From the NCBI GenBank assembly GCA_037013685.1, contig CM072887.1, positions 46,303,154 to 46,367,153 on the forward strand: a stretch of 64,000 nt of DNA, written 5' to 3'. The notes below the pieces were generated by a model. The model had not been told where the DNA came from, ran no database searches, and saw only the letters and a program-made list of their open reading frames with translations. Positions 15,665 through 28,145 of this stretch are shown piece by piece. The translations under genes were made by a program, and so were the position numbers. Each line of letters opens with the position of its first letter. The first letter of the stretch is position 1. Origin of the DNA: Acridotheres tristis (lineage: Eukaryota; Chordata; Aves; Passeriformes; Sturnidae).

Positions 15665-18600
15665 CTAGGACAAAAAAGAGAAATGGGCTTATTGATGCAG
15701 ACTTCTCACATTTCAGGGGAGCTGTCTGGTTACAGTAAATTACAGTTTCCAAACAATATATCATGAGCTGTTTTCTCTTCCCTTTTCTCCCCAACACAGC
15801 AAGTTGGAAATGAAAACTGAACCTACTGATCTGACCACAGTTACTGAGCTTCCTTCTGAAATGTTCCTTTTGTGACCAGCATAGAAAAACATATACTGCC
15901 AGAAACCAATGGTTAAGGCAAAGGAGTCCAAGGATTCCTCAGAAAAACAATTATTCACATAGTTTCCCCACTTGCATTTGCAAAACAGTAATTTTGCTGC
16001 CTTAGAAACTGCAGAACTGGGATGCTGCACTTGTTTAGCTGTACATCAATTTTCAGCCTATATGGTTTTTATCTGACAGTCTTCATAAATACGTGCTCGT
16101 TACATCTCCAGAAGCCACCATGTGGAAGACAGTAGTAGAGATTTAAAGGCAAGGTGGAGAAAGTTTGTCCGGACCCTATGAAGTTCAACCATAAGTGACT
16201 GGAGACTACAGCTTCTTTCTCCCAAATCCCTTCTGTGTGCTTTCTCACCAGTGTATGTTCCCTTCCTCAAAAGCTAGCTGGAGAGACTTAGTCAAATCTA
16301 GAACATAGGCTTTACAAACAACCCACTAAAATAGCAAATAAATATTTTGTTCTTGGTCTTTGTGTTCACTGAACCAGTTTTCCAGCATGGATTCCAACTC
16401 AGTGCCAACAGTTCATTGTGGGATCTCTGATGAGACAACATCACCCTGCTTCACTGCCTTTTTTCTCTGTCTGCATAAATGCAGCTAACAGAGATTACCA
16501 AACCTTGTGCTATTCTCTGAAGCCTTCCTGTGGGAACTGTCATTTAACCACACTGCAGCAAGGCAGTGAAATGAATTCTGCCGGCATCCAGGGCTCTGCT
16601 GGAGGCTCCATGTGCAAAGCATCACTGCAGTGCCTTTGCTGCGAGTCGGCCCCGCGACATGCCGGTGTCCCATTGTGTGGTGGCTGTCCTGCAGCCATGC
16701 AGGATGGAAACACACACACACACCAGCCTACCAAGCAGACCTCGAGCCAAACACTTCTCTGAATAAGGCCATATAATAACACACACACGACACACTCTTG
16801 TTGCTGTCGACGCACATTCCCAGACTCCCAGCAGAGGGCAATAAAGAGCTGCTGATCAATTCACTAGACCACTTGAAGGGAAATTACAGTTCAAGCCAGG
16901 TCAATGTTTAGAAGACACAAGCAATTACTGGCCGGCATCTTATAAGCAGGAAACACATGCTCATCAATTTGCAAAGATATCATTAAATGGGAAACGAGAC
17001 GGTATTAAGTTTCAGTATGATCCAGTAATTCATCCAGACAAGGAGGGTCTGGCATAGTGAAGCTCTGAAATACCACTTCTTTAAAACTCAGACTGATCAG
17101 AAATTTAATGCAGCACAAACTGCAAACTAATTTAGGCAAACAAACTTCAAATTTTTAGTGCACCAGGAGGAGGGAGACATTTAGTGTTTTCCTTGCTGGT
17201 AAAAGGAGAAAAGTCAAAAATATGCCACCAGATGCTTAATTTTTAAGAAGCCTGATGAAAGGTGAAAAATACAAACCCCATACTTTCTGGGTAAAAACTT
17301 CCAGAAAAAGCCCTTCAACAGGGCCCAGAATTAATCCAGACACTTCAAAGTAAAGTTTTTTTACTTCAAAGCAAGTATTTTTCTAAATAAAGGAAAATCA
17401 GATAAAAAGTATGTGGAGTTGTACAAGGAGATTTTTATTTTTATGAAAGCCAAGCCCTGTCAGAACCGACAGAATTTATCCACTACATGTTTTGCAGATG
17501 AGCATGAACTCCACCATCAAACAGTTATTCTATTTATTTTAAATGAATTAGGATCCATGAAATGTACCAAATCACCATCCTTAGAAAATGAAATATGTTA
17601 ATGATCAGAACTCTGCCTCACTAGTGAAATCACCCTTAAAGTGGAGAGGCAGTCTCTTGGCCTCCAAATCCATTTTAATCCTTTTCTTCTTTTACACAGT
17701 TGCCAAAAATGATGCAAATAAGCAGCAAGTGCAGCAGCAACGTTTGTGATGTGGACATCTGCTTAGTATGAGTTAGCCTGAGGCCACCAACTCGTCATAA
17801 ACTGGCCTCCAAAGAAGGGGAAGGGCAGTAGGAGCAAACATCTGACACACCTGAACCAGAGCGGGTGAGAGAAAAGCAGGATGCACAGCAAGGAGACTAC
17901 TTCTCACTTATAACTGGTTTAAGAACTATGCTGAGTTTCATCAGAGGATGCAAATTCCAATTATCATTTCATGCATTCTTTAAAGAGGAATCTTCCATGC
18001 CTGGGCTGACCTTGAAAATGCTAACAGCTGCTCTGAAGAGATGGAAATGCCAACACAACTTACCACATAGTGCCTGATAAGGCACTTGCTTTTTAATTCC
18101 ACCCAACAATTCTGATACTTAAAAATCCTCAGTGAAATCAATCAAGCATTTTACTTCCTAGATGTCTGGTGAAAAATTCCAGACTACCTTGGTGTCCCTG
18201 TATGTTTGATTTGCAAATTACACTCTCTTACTCTGTTAAATCTGCAGCACTTCTGTGAACGTGCACTGAAAGTGATTTGTGTTCTTCCATTCATAGACTG
18301 ATAACTTGTACTGAAAGTTAATGATGCAGTGACACTTGGCAGAAGTTTCAGCACTGTGTGTCTGAAAGGGAGCCAAATGCCATTACTCCACCATGGAGGC
18401 CTTCATTTTTGTTGTGGTCTGATGTACAACTTCATTAGCAAGCTTTCACATGAAATGTGCTCTGACACCGCATAAAGCAGAAGAAATGTATGGGTGTATG
18501 TTCACACAATGAGGAACAAAACAAGATTTACAGCCAGAGGGAAGAAGTATTTTCTTATCAACCCATAATCTCTGGAAGCAGGCAAGAAATGGGGTCAAAA

Positions 18601-21600
18601 CTTTAATTCATTAATCTCACAAATCCAAAACCATCTCTAGGCCAGTACTTTGTGCCTCATTGAGCCAAAGTGATGAAATAAACAAACGAGAAAAAACCCC
18701 AAAAAACCCAAAACCAGAAAACACAACATATAATCTAGAATTGGAGCTACTTTTGAGAGTACCCAAATATTACTGCCTTAGAGAGCTGAATGGATTTGAG
18801 CAGAATGTAGTAAACTACATCAGGCCACTCAGTGATCAGTGATACAAAATCCAGTAGCAACAGCTGGAGCAGAGAACATGGACCAGGAACTCGTTGATTA
18901 GAAAGACTGGCTTAATACAAATGAGTTTACATTCAACATTAAACTGTTCAAGTACACAAACAAGACGGACAGAAAAGTCAGTCTTCCAAATGTTGGAGGT
19001 CTGCAAATGACAGAGTACCTGGGGATACCAGGTGGAAAAGGATGACTGAGAAAAAACCTACATATTTATTCTAAAAGGCATAAGAATGGAAAATTCCAGT
19101 GCCAGTAAGAAGAATATGAAGAACAAATATATATGGGAATGGCTGTATAACCATCATTATTCATGCTAAAGAAAGATGAATTCAATCTAGATATGGTATG
19201 GAGAAAGCTATTAGAATAGCCAGGAAACTGAACAGCTGAGCTTACAAAACAAAGTCAGAAAAGTTTTGCCTGTCAAATTGGAAAGCTGCAAGAAGATTAA
19301 CTTACTGCCTATTAATAAATCAGGCACAGGAACAAACAGACACGTGCTGGGAAAAAAATTAGAAAAGAGAAGCTAATTTTTCCTAACTATTTGGACAAAC
19401 TTCCAACAGTAGGTAGAGAAAGGGAGAACAACTTAAAAAACTCGACTAACTGCTTTTACAGGAGGCTGCTTGAAAGATAAGAGACCAGAAAAGACATCTT
19501 GAACAGACCAGACATGTCATAAGGATTGCCTCTGGAGGGCACTTTTGGTTCTTGTTTTGCAGCCTGGGGGCTTTGTAAGAGCAATGTCAAAGCCTGACAT
19601 CTAAAATGGTCTCTGAATCTATCTTTCCATAGAAGTGCTGCAGTGGGGATAACATTGTTACATCTAAGAAACACCTTTGAAACCTGGAGGTGGTGTCCAA
19701 AACTTGGTGTGCAAGGAAGGCCCAATGCACACATTTGGGTCACAAGCCAGCTAAGCCTGTCTGGTTATTAAGACCGACTTTAACTAGGTTACAGCTTTCC
19801 CATTAACTCTAGACTGATTCTGATCTCAGAGAGAAAAACACTCGGGCTAATCTTGCATAGAGAGTGGTTGATATTACAAGAGACACAATCATACGTGCCC
19901 CAAGAACATGCTGGTACTCCAGAACTGGGAAAAGAAACAAATGACACCATGCACTGCTTTCATGAATGTGCCTGTTGATTTTTGAAATCTCATCATTCTC
20001 AAAACAGAACAGATATGGGAACTGAGAATGATGGGCATTTATATTTCAAATGCAGATGTGCTTTAACAAATGGCTGCATCTCATTTATGGACCATAAAAT
20101 CCACAGGTGCATAGCACCATATGATGATGAAACCACTACTGTTATCATCTTCACTAAACTGATAGTGCCCCTCTTGTTCCCCACCAATGATTATTTATAG
20201 TACACTGCAGAAAATGGTTTAGATGGGATTTTTAGTATATGAATATTATGCATATTCAGAGTGGTGAATAAACCAATGCAAAAGCCCATGCTGGCTCTGC
20301 TGCAAAGCCATTTGGTTATCTCTGTGCATTAGAAATGGCCCACTTACATAATTAGTATGAAAAACTGACAGACTTGTAACTGCTCCTGACTGAATACAAG
20401 GTAATTTATCTAACTAGAGCTGGCACAAGGAAGAAAATGGGCCTTTGGTATTTTTATCAAATTTGCATGAACCTGAAGAGAAAGGAGGCCTGCAAGGTTC
20501 TGACCTTGCTGGCACCAGTGTGAGAAAGGGATGGAAAGCAAAGAGGTTTCATTCAATTATCTTCTCATTAGGTTTCCATAGCAATGGCTCTTTAAGCAGG
20601 TCAAAACTTTCTCAGTGGAAACAAACACTGAGCTGCTTGTGGCCTGTGCGTGTGTATGTGTACTCTGTGGCATCACCAGCATGGAAGCCACCACACTGGT
20701 TCCACGGGCTCAGTCTGTGGACTGGCAGCAGGCAGATGGGGGCACGTCTTGTATTTAATACCAGAATGCTTGGTCCCAGCCAGAGGGCAGATAATTGCCA
20801 GCTAAAAACTCTTTGAGAGCAAAGAGCAGGGCCCAATGCTGCAGGCAATGCTTCCCTGCTCTCTGTGTATTGCTCACTACGTGCCATCTCAACTCGCTGT
20901 GACAAGTCAGACTTTCTCGTGAAACCTGCCCTTCATACTTCCTCGTACAAAATAACCAGGCTTGAAATCTTCTTCCAGCTGCTCAAAGGCGCACTGGTTT
21001 CCCTCCTCACGTGTCTCAGGCATCGTTTGGCTGGCCTCTCACTCCCATTGTGTGGATTATTGTGGGAGTTTCCTGCCCTACTTCTCAGGAGGAGGCTGTT
21101 TAAAGGCAGCATGAATAATTTGCCTTTGACTAAATCAGGCCTCAAACAAGTGAAAACAAGGCCATACACATTCACTGATTTTTTTCAATTCCTGCAAAGA
21201 CAGGGCATTAAAAAAAGTATCTTAAGTCCAAACATCTCAAGTAATAAAAGCTCTTATTTTTCTTCCAATATATTTTTCCATTTTTAAACTATGCAAAAGA
21301 AAGAATTTATTCCCTTAGCAATAAACTGCAGCCTTTAGCTACGTCAGTTTGGGTGATTTGTTTATTTTATGCTTTGTTCTTGTCAGTTTTTGCCCTCTCT
21401 CTGCCTTACATCCTCTTTCAAATCTGCACTCCTCTTTCTTCATAGATGAGCTTACAAATACCTGCCAGAATTAATTCGGGCACTCCGACAAGTTGCCAGA
21501 ATCTAAGCTGATAGAATTTAAACCTCTCCATCCATGACCTGGAAGGATGATTTAATAACCTCCTGCATTCAAATCTTGACCTGCAGTTTGGATGCTGCAA

Positions 21601-24600
21601 GGAAAGAAGACTAGGGAATCAAAAACTACTGGTAAAGACCAGTAGGTTAGTGTACTAAAGGGGGCAGAACTGAGGCTTGGATGAACCTTTCTGCAGCTCT
21701 CACTGAAAACCATTGCGGAAAAAGGGAACACTGAAAAGCAGGCTCTCTCCTAGCCTTAGATTGATACAGAGTTCCAGTTTATACCATGGGATACTGGAAT
21801 GGCTGTATTATGGCACATTCATTGCAAAAAAATCTTAAAAACAGATTCAGTCAATCGTCTCTCCAGCAGTGACAGCAGATACAATGCAGATAGCAGCCAC
21901 TTGTGCTGTGGCCTCACCACTTGCCTGCTAACAACCTCAGAGAAAGCCATAAGGCCTGAGGAACCTACAGCTCCTGCTGTGACATTCCCAACTAGCCATC
22001 AGAGGTCTGGCCAAGCTGTATGAATGGAACATGTGAGTGGCTTGGTACATCCTGCACACACACAGGATGACAGACATTCGCCCTCGGGAGCAGCTGAAGT
22101 AGGAGTTGAGGATCCAGCTGCCAGAGGCACAGCAGCTCCCCCACGGCAGGGGAATGCAAAGCCCTTGAGCAATGTTGCCCTGCGTCACCTGCACCCCACA
22201 CATGCCTGCTTCTCTCCTTCTGCCTGACACATGTGTTTCTGCCAGTTCCCTGCTCTGGCAGTCTCAGATTTAGGTCTTGAGTATCACAGGGTCAAGATCG
22301 TTTAAACTGTACTGAGGAGTACAGCAGGATGACTTGGGGCACTTGATATGAAGTGTGACCATTCACTGGTCAGGAGTGCACTTGAGTGGTACAGTTCAAG
22401 AAAGTGCAGGTGATTCACATAGGAGGTGACAATTCATAACATGCACTGCCACACAGAGGTGATGGGAATGACTGAAACATCAGATACAGGACACAACTGT
22501 TACCTTGTGCATTGTTTCCATCCTTTCTCTAGCAACTGTTAAGGAAAATGTTAGTATATAGGAATGTCTGTAGCTCATGCTATTTGTATGCAGTGCTGCT
22601 GAGTCTCTCACCCACTTCCTTTTCTTTCCCAGCAGATCTCAGACACACCACATCTGAAACACAGCCCAAAGGCTGATGGAGCAAACAGTGACAGCAAACA
22701 GATCCATTTCCAAAGAGGGAAAACACACAACTTCCTTTCTGCAACATCCCCCCAGTTCTTCTAAAAACAGGATGAGAGTCAGGATGCAGAAGCCTGAGTT
22801 CAGGACACTGGGTTTAACCTGGATTTCCTGCCAAACATGCAGAGCTCATCAGTCTGTCATGTAGACTTGAATGCTCAAAAATGGGAACAGGCTAAAAGTT
22901 GGGTTACATTGTTTAAATGCTCTGTTTACAATTATGAGAAAACCCTGCTTGGTCCCCTGTCTGAGTAAACATCCTTGGGGTGTTGCCATCTCTTCGAAAT
23001 AATAGGAACTGTATATAAAATACATCACCAGATGAACATGGTATGGGGTCAGAGAAGTAACGGTAATTGCTAAAGAACACATTTACTGCATATTTTCTAC
23101 ACTAATGATTCCTATAGCAAAAGCAGAAGTCAATGTGTCTGTACAGAAGAACCTGTGGTTCTGGGTAGATTTTTGTTTAAAAGGAATAATATCACTGTTA
23201 AAGATGCTGTTGCCACTTTACTGAAGGCACACTGAGAAATAGCAATGTTACACCAGCACCACAACTGTCAGCAAGACTGCAGTTTAAAAGATGGAAATAT
23301 TGGAAAGGGCAGAGGGAAGTGAGATTTATTATTCAAAGAAGAAAGCTACAAACACCTCATTCCATGCTCTGCATTAGTTGCTGAATATGACATAACTTAG
23401 AAACCTGGCAAACTGTTTACAGAAGGAACTCCTACAGTAAGCCAAAAAAACCAGAGCAGTTGTGAAGTAAAGCTTGAACAAACATGACTTTGTTTTCTAT
23501 TGTTTATGGATAGCTTTTCAGGCCACATCAGCACCCTTGCTGTTATTCACATAAATCTCAGAGGCTTTTGCCTCTGAGCGAAGATATTTCTTTCTTTGTC
23601 AGAAGCAATCAAACAAAAGGCGTATTTGCTAGGACTCATATAATGCATCGAGCAGGTTCACATATGCAGTCTTTTTTTGCAGCTTCATCTAATTAACAGG
23701 AATGGTGCTGCTAGCAACAGAGTAAGGTAGTATTGCCCCAGATGCCTTCGTGGGTGGGGGGTGATGACAATGACTCACAGTAACAAGCAGTTCTGCCTCC
23801 AGGCTCATTTAATGCCTTTTGCCTGCCTACAAGCCCTGCTGCTGCTCATATATGTTAGAACACATCACTCTGTCACTAGACAGATAGTTGTTGAGCAACT
23901 TGCTGGACTGAGGGCACTAATTCTGCACTGACTTTAAACCAGACTGGGCAGCATGCTTAGTAAGGTTTAAGGCAAGACTGAACATACACTGCTTGTCCAC
24001 ACAAACAGTGTGGATTTTTCCCTACCACAGACCACCAAGATTAATCTGTTTTCAGTGTGGCATACAGTGGAGACTGTTGGGCTCTCTCTTCCAGCTGAGC
24101 AGCACAGAAAAGGAAAACTAAATCAGGTTAAAGCAAACATTGCTCTTCCCAGGTTCCCTCAAAGCTTCTTTCTGTCTGGAATGTCTAAACTCTGGCAAAT
24201 TAAACAACCATCCAGATGTGTTATTTTAAAACTTCAGACTTTGGTAACATTAAGCTGTAGGGTGTGCAGGCAGCAGTGCTGGGTGAGGGAGCTGCTGAGA
24301 GTGACCATATCCCAGCCAGACACTTGCTCTCTCCTTCTTATCTCAGTAAAGATTTTTCCTTGGGACTGCCTTTATTTTCTAAAGCAACCTGCTCAGAATA
24401 CTGGACCAGAAACAACTCGTTTCATCCTAGGAAAATATTTGGATTTTCAATATGTAGAATTATAACTATTCTTGAATAAGCTCTTACTTGTGGAAGAGTA
24501 CTCAAAAAACCCCACTTTCCAGCTCCTGATAGTCTGTGTGATGAGTTTTGAACAAATCTTTCCTATAGTCCCCCAAATCCTTTGTGAATATGAGAAACCA

Positions 24601-26832
24601 ATGTATATCTGTGTCAAGTTTCATATTTGGCAAACTAGTCTTCTCATAACAAAAGAAGTTTTGTAAAAGGTTTATCACGTATTTTTTAATGCAGCATGAG
24701 AGTGACTTAAAAACAGTGTCCCCAAAGGGACAAGCTTCCATTTCTAGTAGCATGCCCACACAGAAAATTCAGATGAAAGCCATATACTAAACCCCCAAAA
24801 AATCCCTAGCGCCAACACAACATCCTTCCCTGAAAATTATCAAATTCAGCATGTTAGTAAAAAGTATAGGTGTATTGGATGGGCTTGAACTGGTCATTTT
24901 CCTGCAGATCAATTTTATAAACTCTGCCTCCATGGAAGAGGCAATTTCTGTGACAATTCAGCCCTTCAGGCTAGAGGGGCGAAGTCACCACTGATGTGGC
25001 AGGCTGTCAAAAATAAGCACAGACCTGTATAATTTCAGATTTGAATAATTTGTGCAGTATTGAGTAGATATAATTTATTATTTCCAACGCCTTGTATAAT
25101 TATCATGTGGCCTTGTTTCTTATTGTGCAAGTATCTGGCACAATCTGCCCTGCATCAGTTTCATATATATGATCAGGTTAATCACATACACCCTTCTACA
25201 AATCCTCAAATGGCACACTTCCATTCTTGAAAGGTCCATAACAATCATATCCCTTTCATCTGAACTAAGATAATATAATTTCCTTTCAGTGAGGTAAATG
25301 GGCTGTCTCAGAGGAGTCACTCAGGAGATTGTTTTGCTGATACTGTCTTCTCACGCAGTTATTTGTGGTAGAACACCTACACAGAGGTATAATTTAGGAA
25401 GCTGGCTAGAATTGGAAGTGGTGGTTTTCCAAGCTGTGTGCTGTCCTCCTACAAGATCTTCATCTCATTATTACCTGAGGTGGGATTACGACATTTACCC
25501 ATGGGTAAAGGGCTTTGAGGCTGAGAGAAAAGTTGTATGATTATAGGATAACCTTGCAGGATTGCTTCCCAGATTACAGTTCCCATCTACTTGGCATTTC
25601 TGGTTTCATTATAATGTTGGACATTATATCCTTCAAAGATTCTTTTCCATATATGAGTATTGGAAGCACAAAGTATCAAACCCTAGACTTCTAGACCTTC
25701 TCTTTTACCAGCATGTAATATAGGGGCAGTGATGGTATCCAAGGTAAAATTCACCTTATCTGTCTTAGGCTGTTTTGAAAATGAGCCTCTATCCCAAGCA
25801 AACCATCTCTGCTTTTCTCTCGGAGTGATGAAGTAAGACAAGGCACCTCTGAAAGACAATTTATCTGAGACCTTCAGCATGAAGCAGCTTCCAGACAAGC
25901 CCAAAGCAGTTGTTCACTACCATACAACTGACTTCTATATGGTCAGTGCTCAGGCAAGTCCCACACATTGCATCCACCAAAGACTGCTATGGCACTGACA
26001 GTCCTTCTACTGAGCTAGCAAAAGCAAGAAACCTTCCTGTAACTGCCTAGTGATGAATCAGTTGAGGATATTCAAATGTGAGACTGTAAAACCTTACAGA
26101 AGCATGTCCCATCACAAACGGATTCCATGTACTCCCTCTGAACTCATCCAGCTGGCACTACCCCATGGAAGTGTAGGCAATTGGACACAGAGTGTCAGTT
26201 GTCTTCATGCACCACTGCACGTTACCCTGAGCAGCAGGGATCCAAGATCTTGGGATCAAAGGAAGGAGGCACAGAAAACAAGCACACACATTGCAGCAGG
26301 AGGTGACAGTAAACAGAAACCCTCTCAGTCCTCACACAGGGGTTTTCATTAAGGACGCCAAAATTAAAGCTCCTTTTAACTTGGTTTTAAATACTTCATG
26401 CCCTTGGCACCTTCTTCAAAAGCACAGTTACAAACTCAGGAGTGCACAGGAAAAGGAACACGACGGAACTCTGTAACTCTCCCTTCCCCTCACCTATCTT
26501 TTTTTGGCTGCATTTAGGTCTAGTCAAAGAAAGTAATTTTTAAAGCAGGCGTAATTTGTAGAGAATGTGAAATCATTGATGTTCCTCAGAAATGACTCCC
26601 AGTTGTCTTGGAGTATGCACACAGAAGAGAGAAACAATAACCCTCCCTTGACATAAAACCCCAAAATAATAAAAGGCCAAAAGGGAGGAAGAAAAGGAGT
26701 AGGTTCCAAAACAGGTTTCATTCATAGTGTCTGGATCTGAAATCTAGAGACATCAGTACAATCTAAAATTAATTTACTCAAAGGAAAAAGAAAACCCCTC
26801 CCTCCTTTCTCACTTCCTGTGCCTTCACTTAC
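15665..26832 (-). other. SASH1: SASH1 intron 4
   Basis: This 11.2-kb intron has a gtaagt donor and a tcctag acceptor. It contains a small AC microsatellite at 16710-16723 in a locally GC-richer patch (about 16560-16700) and otherwise AT-rich sequence. Open frames of up to 151 codons (for example 24010-24465 and 20865-21287, plus strand) carry no motif I recognise and are probably chance. No repeat family can be named with confidence in it. Confidence 0.85.
16710..16723. repeat. (AC)7 microsatellite
   Basis: About seven AC units, with another short acacacac run 60 bp further on. It is a minor dinucleotide repeat in SASH1 intron 4. Confidence 0.75.
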
Positions 26833-26882
26833 TTTCTTTCAGTGTCAGGTGTTGATGCGGTGCTGCTGAGACCAAGTGACTC
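26833..26882 (-). CDS. SASH1: SASH1 exon 4 (50 bp)
   Basis: This 50-bp exon encodes ESLGLSSTASTPDTER plus the first two bases of a lysine codon completed by the next exon. The acceptor is cttttgcag and the donor gtaagt. ESLG follows the QIE of exon 3, as in SASH1. The rest is serine/threonine rich and appears less conserved than its neighbours, since I recall a different residue pattern in human. It enters in phase 0 and leaves in phase 2, so it cannot be skipped alone without a frameshift. Confidence 0.93.
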
Positions 26883-27003
26883 CTGCAAAAGAAGACATGT
26901 AGCACTGAGAGTAGACACTAGGAAAGCCTTTACCCAATTTATGCAGAATATCAAATTAAAGAACAAACAAACAGAAGTGGATGATCAAAATCTAAGTGCT
27001 TAC
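26883..27003 (-). other. SASH1: SASH1 intron 3 (121 bp)
   Basis: This very short intron separates exons 3 and 4, with a gtaagc donor and a cttttgcag acceptor on the minus strand. Its neighbours are 36.3 kb and 11.2 kb long, so exons 3 and 4 form an isolated pair that is probably recognised together by the splicing machinery (inference). Confidence 0.93.
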
Positions 27004-27054
27004 CTCAATCTGAGATCGCAGCTGTAGAGACGTGGGGCTGGCATCAGATTTCTC
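27004..27054 (-). CDS. SASH1: SASH1 exon 3 (51-bp symmetric exon)
   Basis: This exon encodes 17 residues, EKSDASPTSLQLRSQIE, and continues directly from QDLDL of the preceding exon, as in the SASH1 protein. The acceptor on the minus strand is tattttag and the donor is the strong gtaagc. Both boundaries are phase 0, so skipping it would remove 17 residues without shifting frame. The SASPTS-like stretch is serine/proline rich and probably disordered. It lies after a 36-kb intron and only 121 bp before the next exon. The call rests on splice sites, frame continuity and recognition of the SASH1 sequence. Confidence 0.95.
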
Positions 27055-27529
27055 CTAAAATACAACAAATACCAAGTTAATGCAATATCCAAACACCAGA
27101 AAGAAGAAATATGAAGGGGAGAAAAAGGGAAAAGAAAGAGAGTAGCAGAACCAAGAGCTATTTCAAAACAGTTCATACAGGAAACATTAGCTACTCTAGA
27201 AAAGAACTGATTTCAGGATAAATTCTGAAATAATCCAGTAAAACAGCTCATTTCATACTTATCACTAGAGAATACATAAAGAAAAACTGCCAGACAGAAG
27301 TCGTTCAAAACAAAACAGAAAGACTGGTGTTTTATTTTTCACTAGATTGCCACACAATTTGTTAGATAAGTGCAATTTCCAAGAAATTACCTTCAGGAAG
27401 AATCTGGCATTAAAAGAACATTCTCTGAGGAAAAAATACAGAGAGGATGCAGATACCTTTCATCAAGACTAGTTTCTCACACAGAAACTTGACAACAGTA
27501 TGGAGTTCAAACCACTTTTCTAAAACCTT

Positions 27530-27556
27530 GATGGTTATATCTAGGATATAACCATC
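27530..27556. repeat. Perfect inverted repeat, 12-bp arms, 3-nt loop
   Basis: The left arm gatggttatatc pairs without mismatch to gatataaccatc across tag. It lies in intron 2, about 475 bp upstream of exon 3 in the transcript direction. It could form a short hairpin in RNA or a cruciform in DNA. It is too short for a microRNA precursor. Confidence 0.8.
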
Positions 27557-28070
27557 TATTCCGGAACTCAGTCATCCAGGCTCCCTTTGCAGTTGACAGA
27601 GATACACAGAAACTCTTACAGAACAACTTGCCGGCTGGGTTTCAGCTACCTCAAGTTAGATGACAGAGTCTCACTGGTGGTACCTAACTGAAGACTGCAA
27701 AGCAACTACTTAAAAGGCACATACTATTAACATGTTTAGCTGAAATCAGTGGGAAAACTCCAGTTAGAATGGATGAGGATAATACAGCTGTCAGTACTGA
27801 GAACTACACTTTGTTAGTTGACCTTCACGTGAAATCATGGGGTAAGCTACTTATTCCTTCTTTATTCTCAGCCAGCTATGCCCTTGTGAAGTTATTGCAA
27901 AGTGAATTCCATAACCTACTCATCACAGCTGGGTAAGCGGTGGTGTACACGCTTCAAAAAAATTTTTAAAAAGGACATGGACTTGTTTCTCAGTACTGAA
28001 AGACTACTTGTTCACGCATTCCTCAGCCTACATGTAAAACTCTTATCTCTGTGAAATTGTACTTCCTATG

Positions 28071-28090
28071 CCCTTTGTTTACACAAAGGG
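28071..28090. repeat. Perfect inverted repeat, 8-bp arms
   Basis: The arms ccctttgt and acaaaggg are separated by ttac. The site is a small hairpin near the 3' end of intron 2, just left of an A-rich tract. Confidence 0.7.
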
Positions 28091-28116
28091 TGACGAAACA
28101 TTGTTGGGATTTCATT

Positions 28117-28145
28117 AAAAAAAAAAAAGAAAAAAAAAAAGAAAA
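28117..28145. repeat. A-rich tract
   Basis: Two runs of A (12 and 11 bases) are separated by a single G, followed by gaaaa. It is a simple A-rich stretch. No retroposed gene body was recognised on its left. Confidence 0.75.

Noticed and set aside
18900..19420. Possible ancient LINE remnant in intron 4
   Set aside because: Only faint resemblance (gccaggaaactgaacagctgagc). No diagnostic end or reading frame.
20865..21287. 140-codon plus-strand open frame in intron 4
   Set aside because: Leu/Ser-rich chance-like product, with no supporting signals.
22295..22325. Small inverted repeat ctgtact-gagg-agtacag
   Set aside because: Arms of only 7 bp are expected by chance many times in 64 kb.
24010..24465. 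151-codon plus-strand open frame in intron 4
   Set aside because: No family signature, and a second overlapping frame is also open. It lies inside a SASH1 intron, and I see no splice-site evidence.
26842..27027. Plus-strand open frame crossing exons 4 and 3
   Set aside because: Antisense shadow of two real minus-strand exons and the short intron between them.
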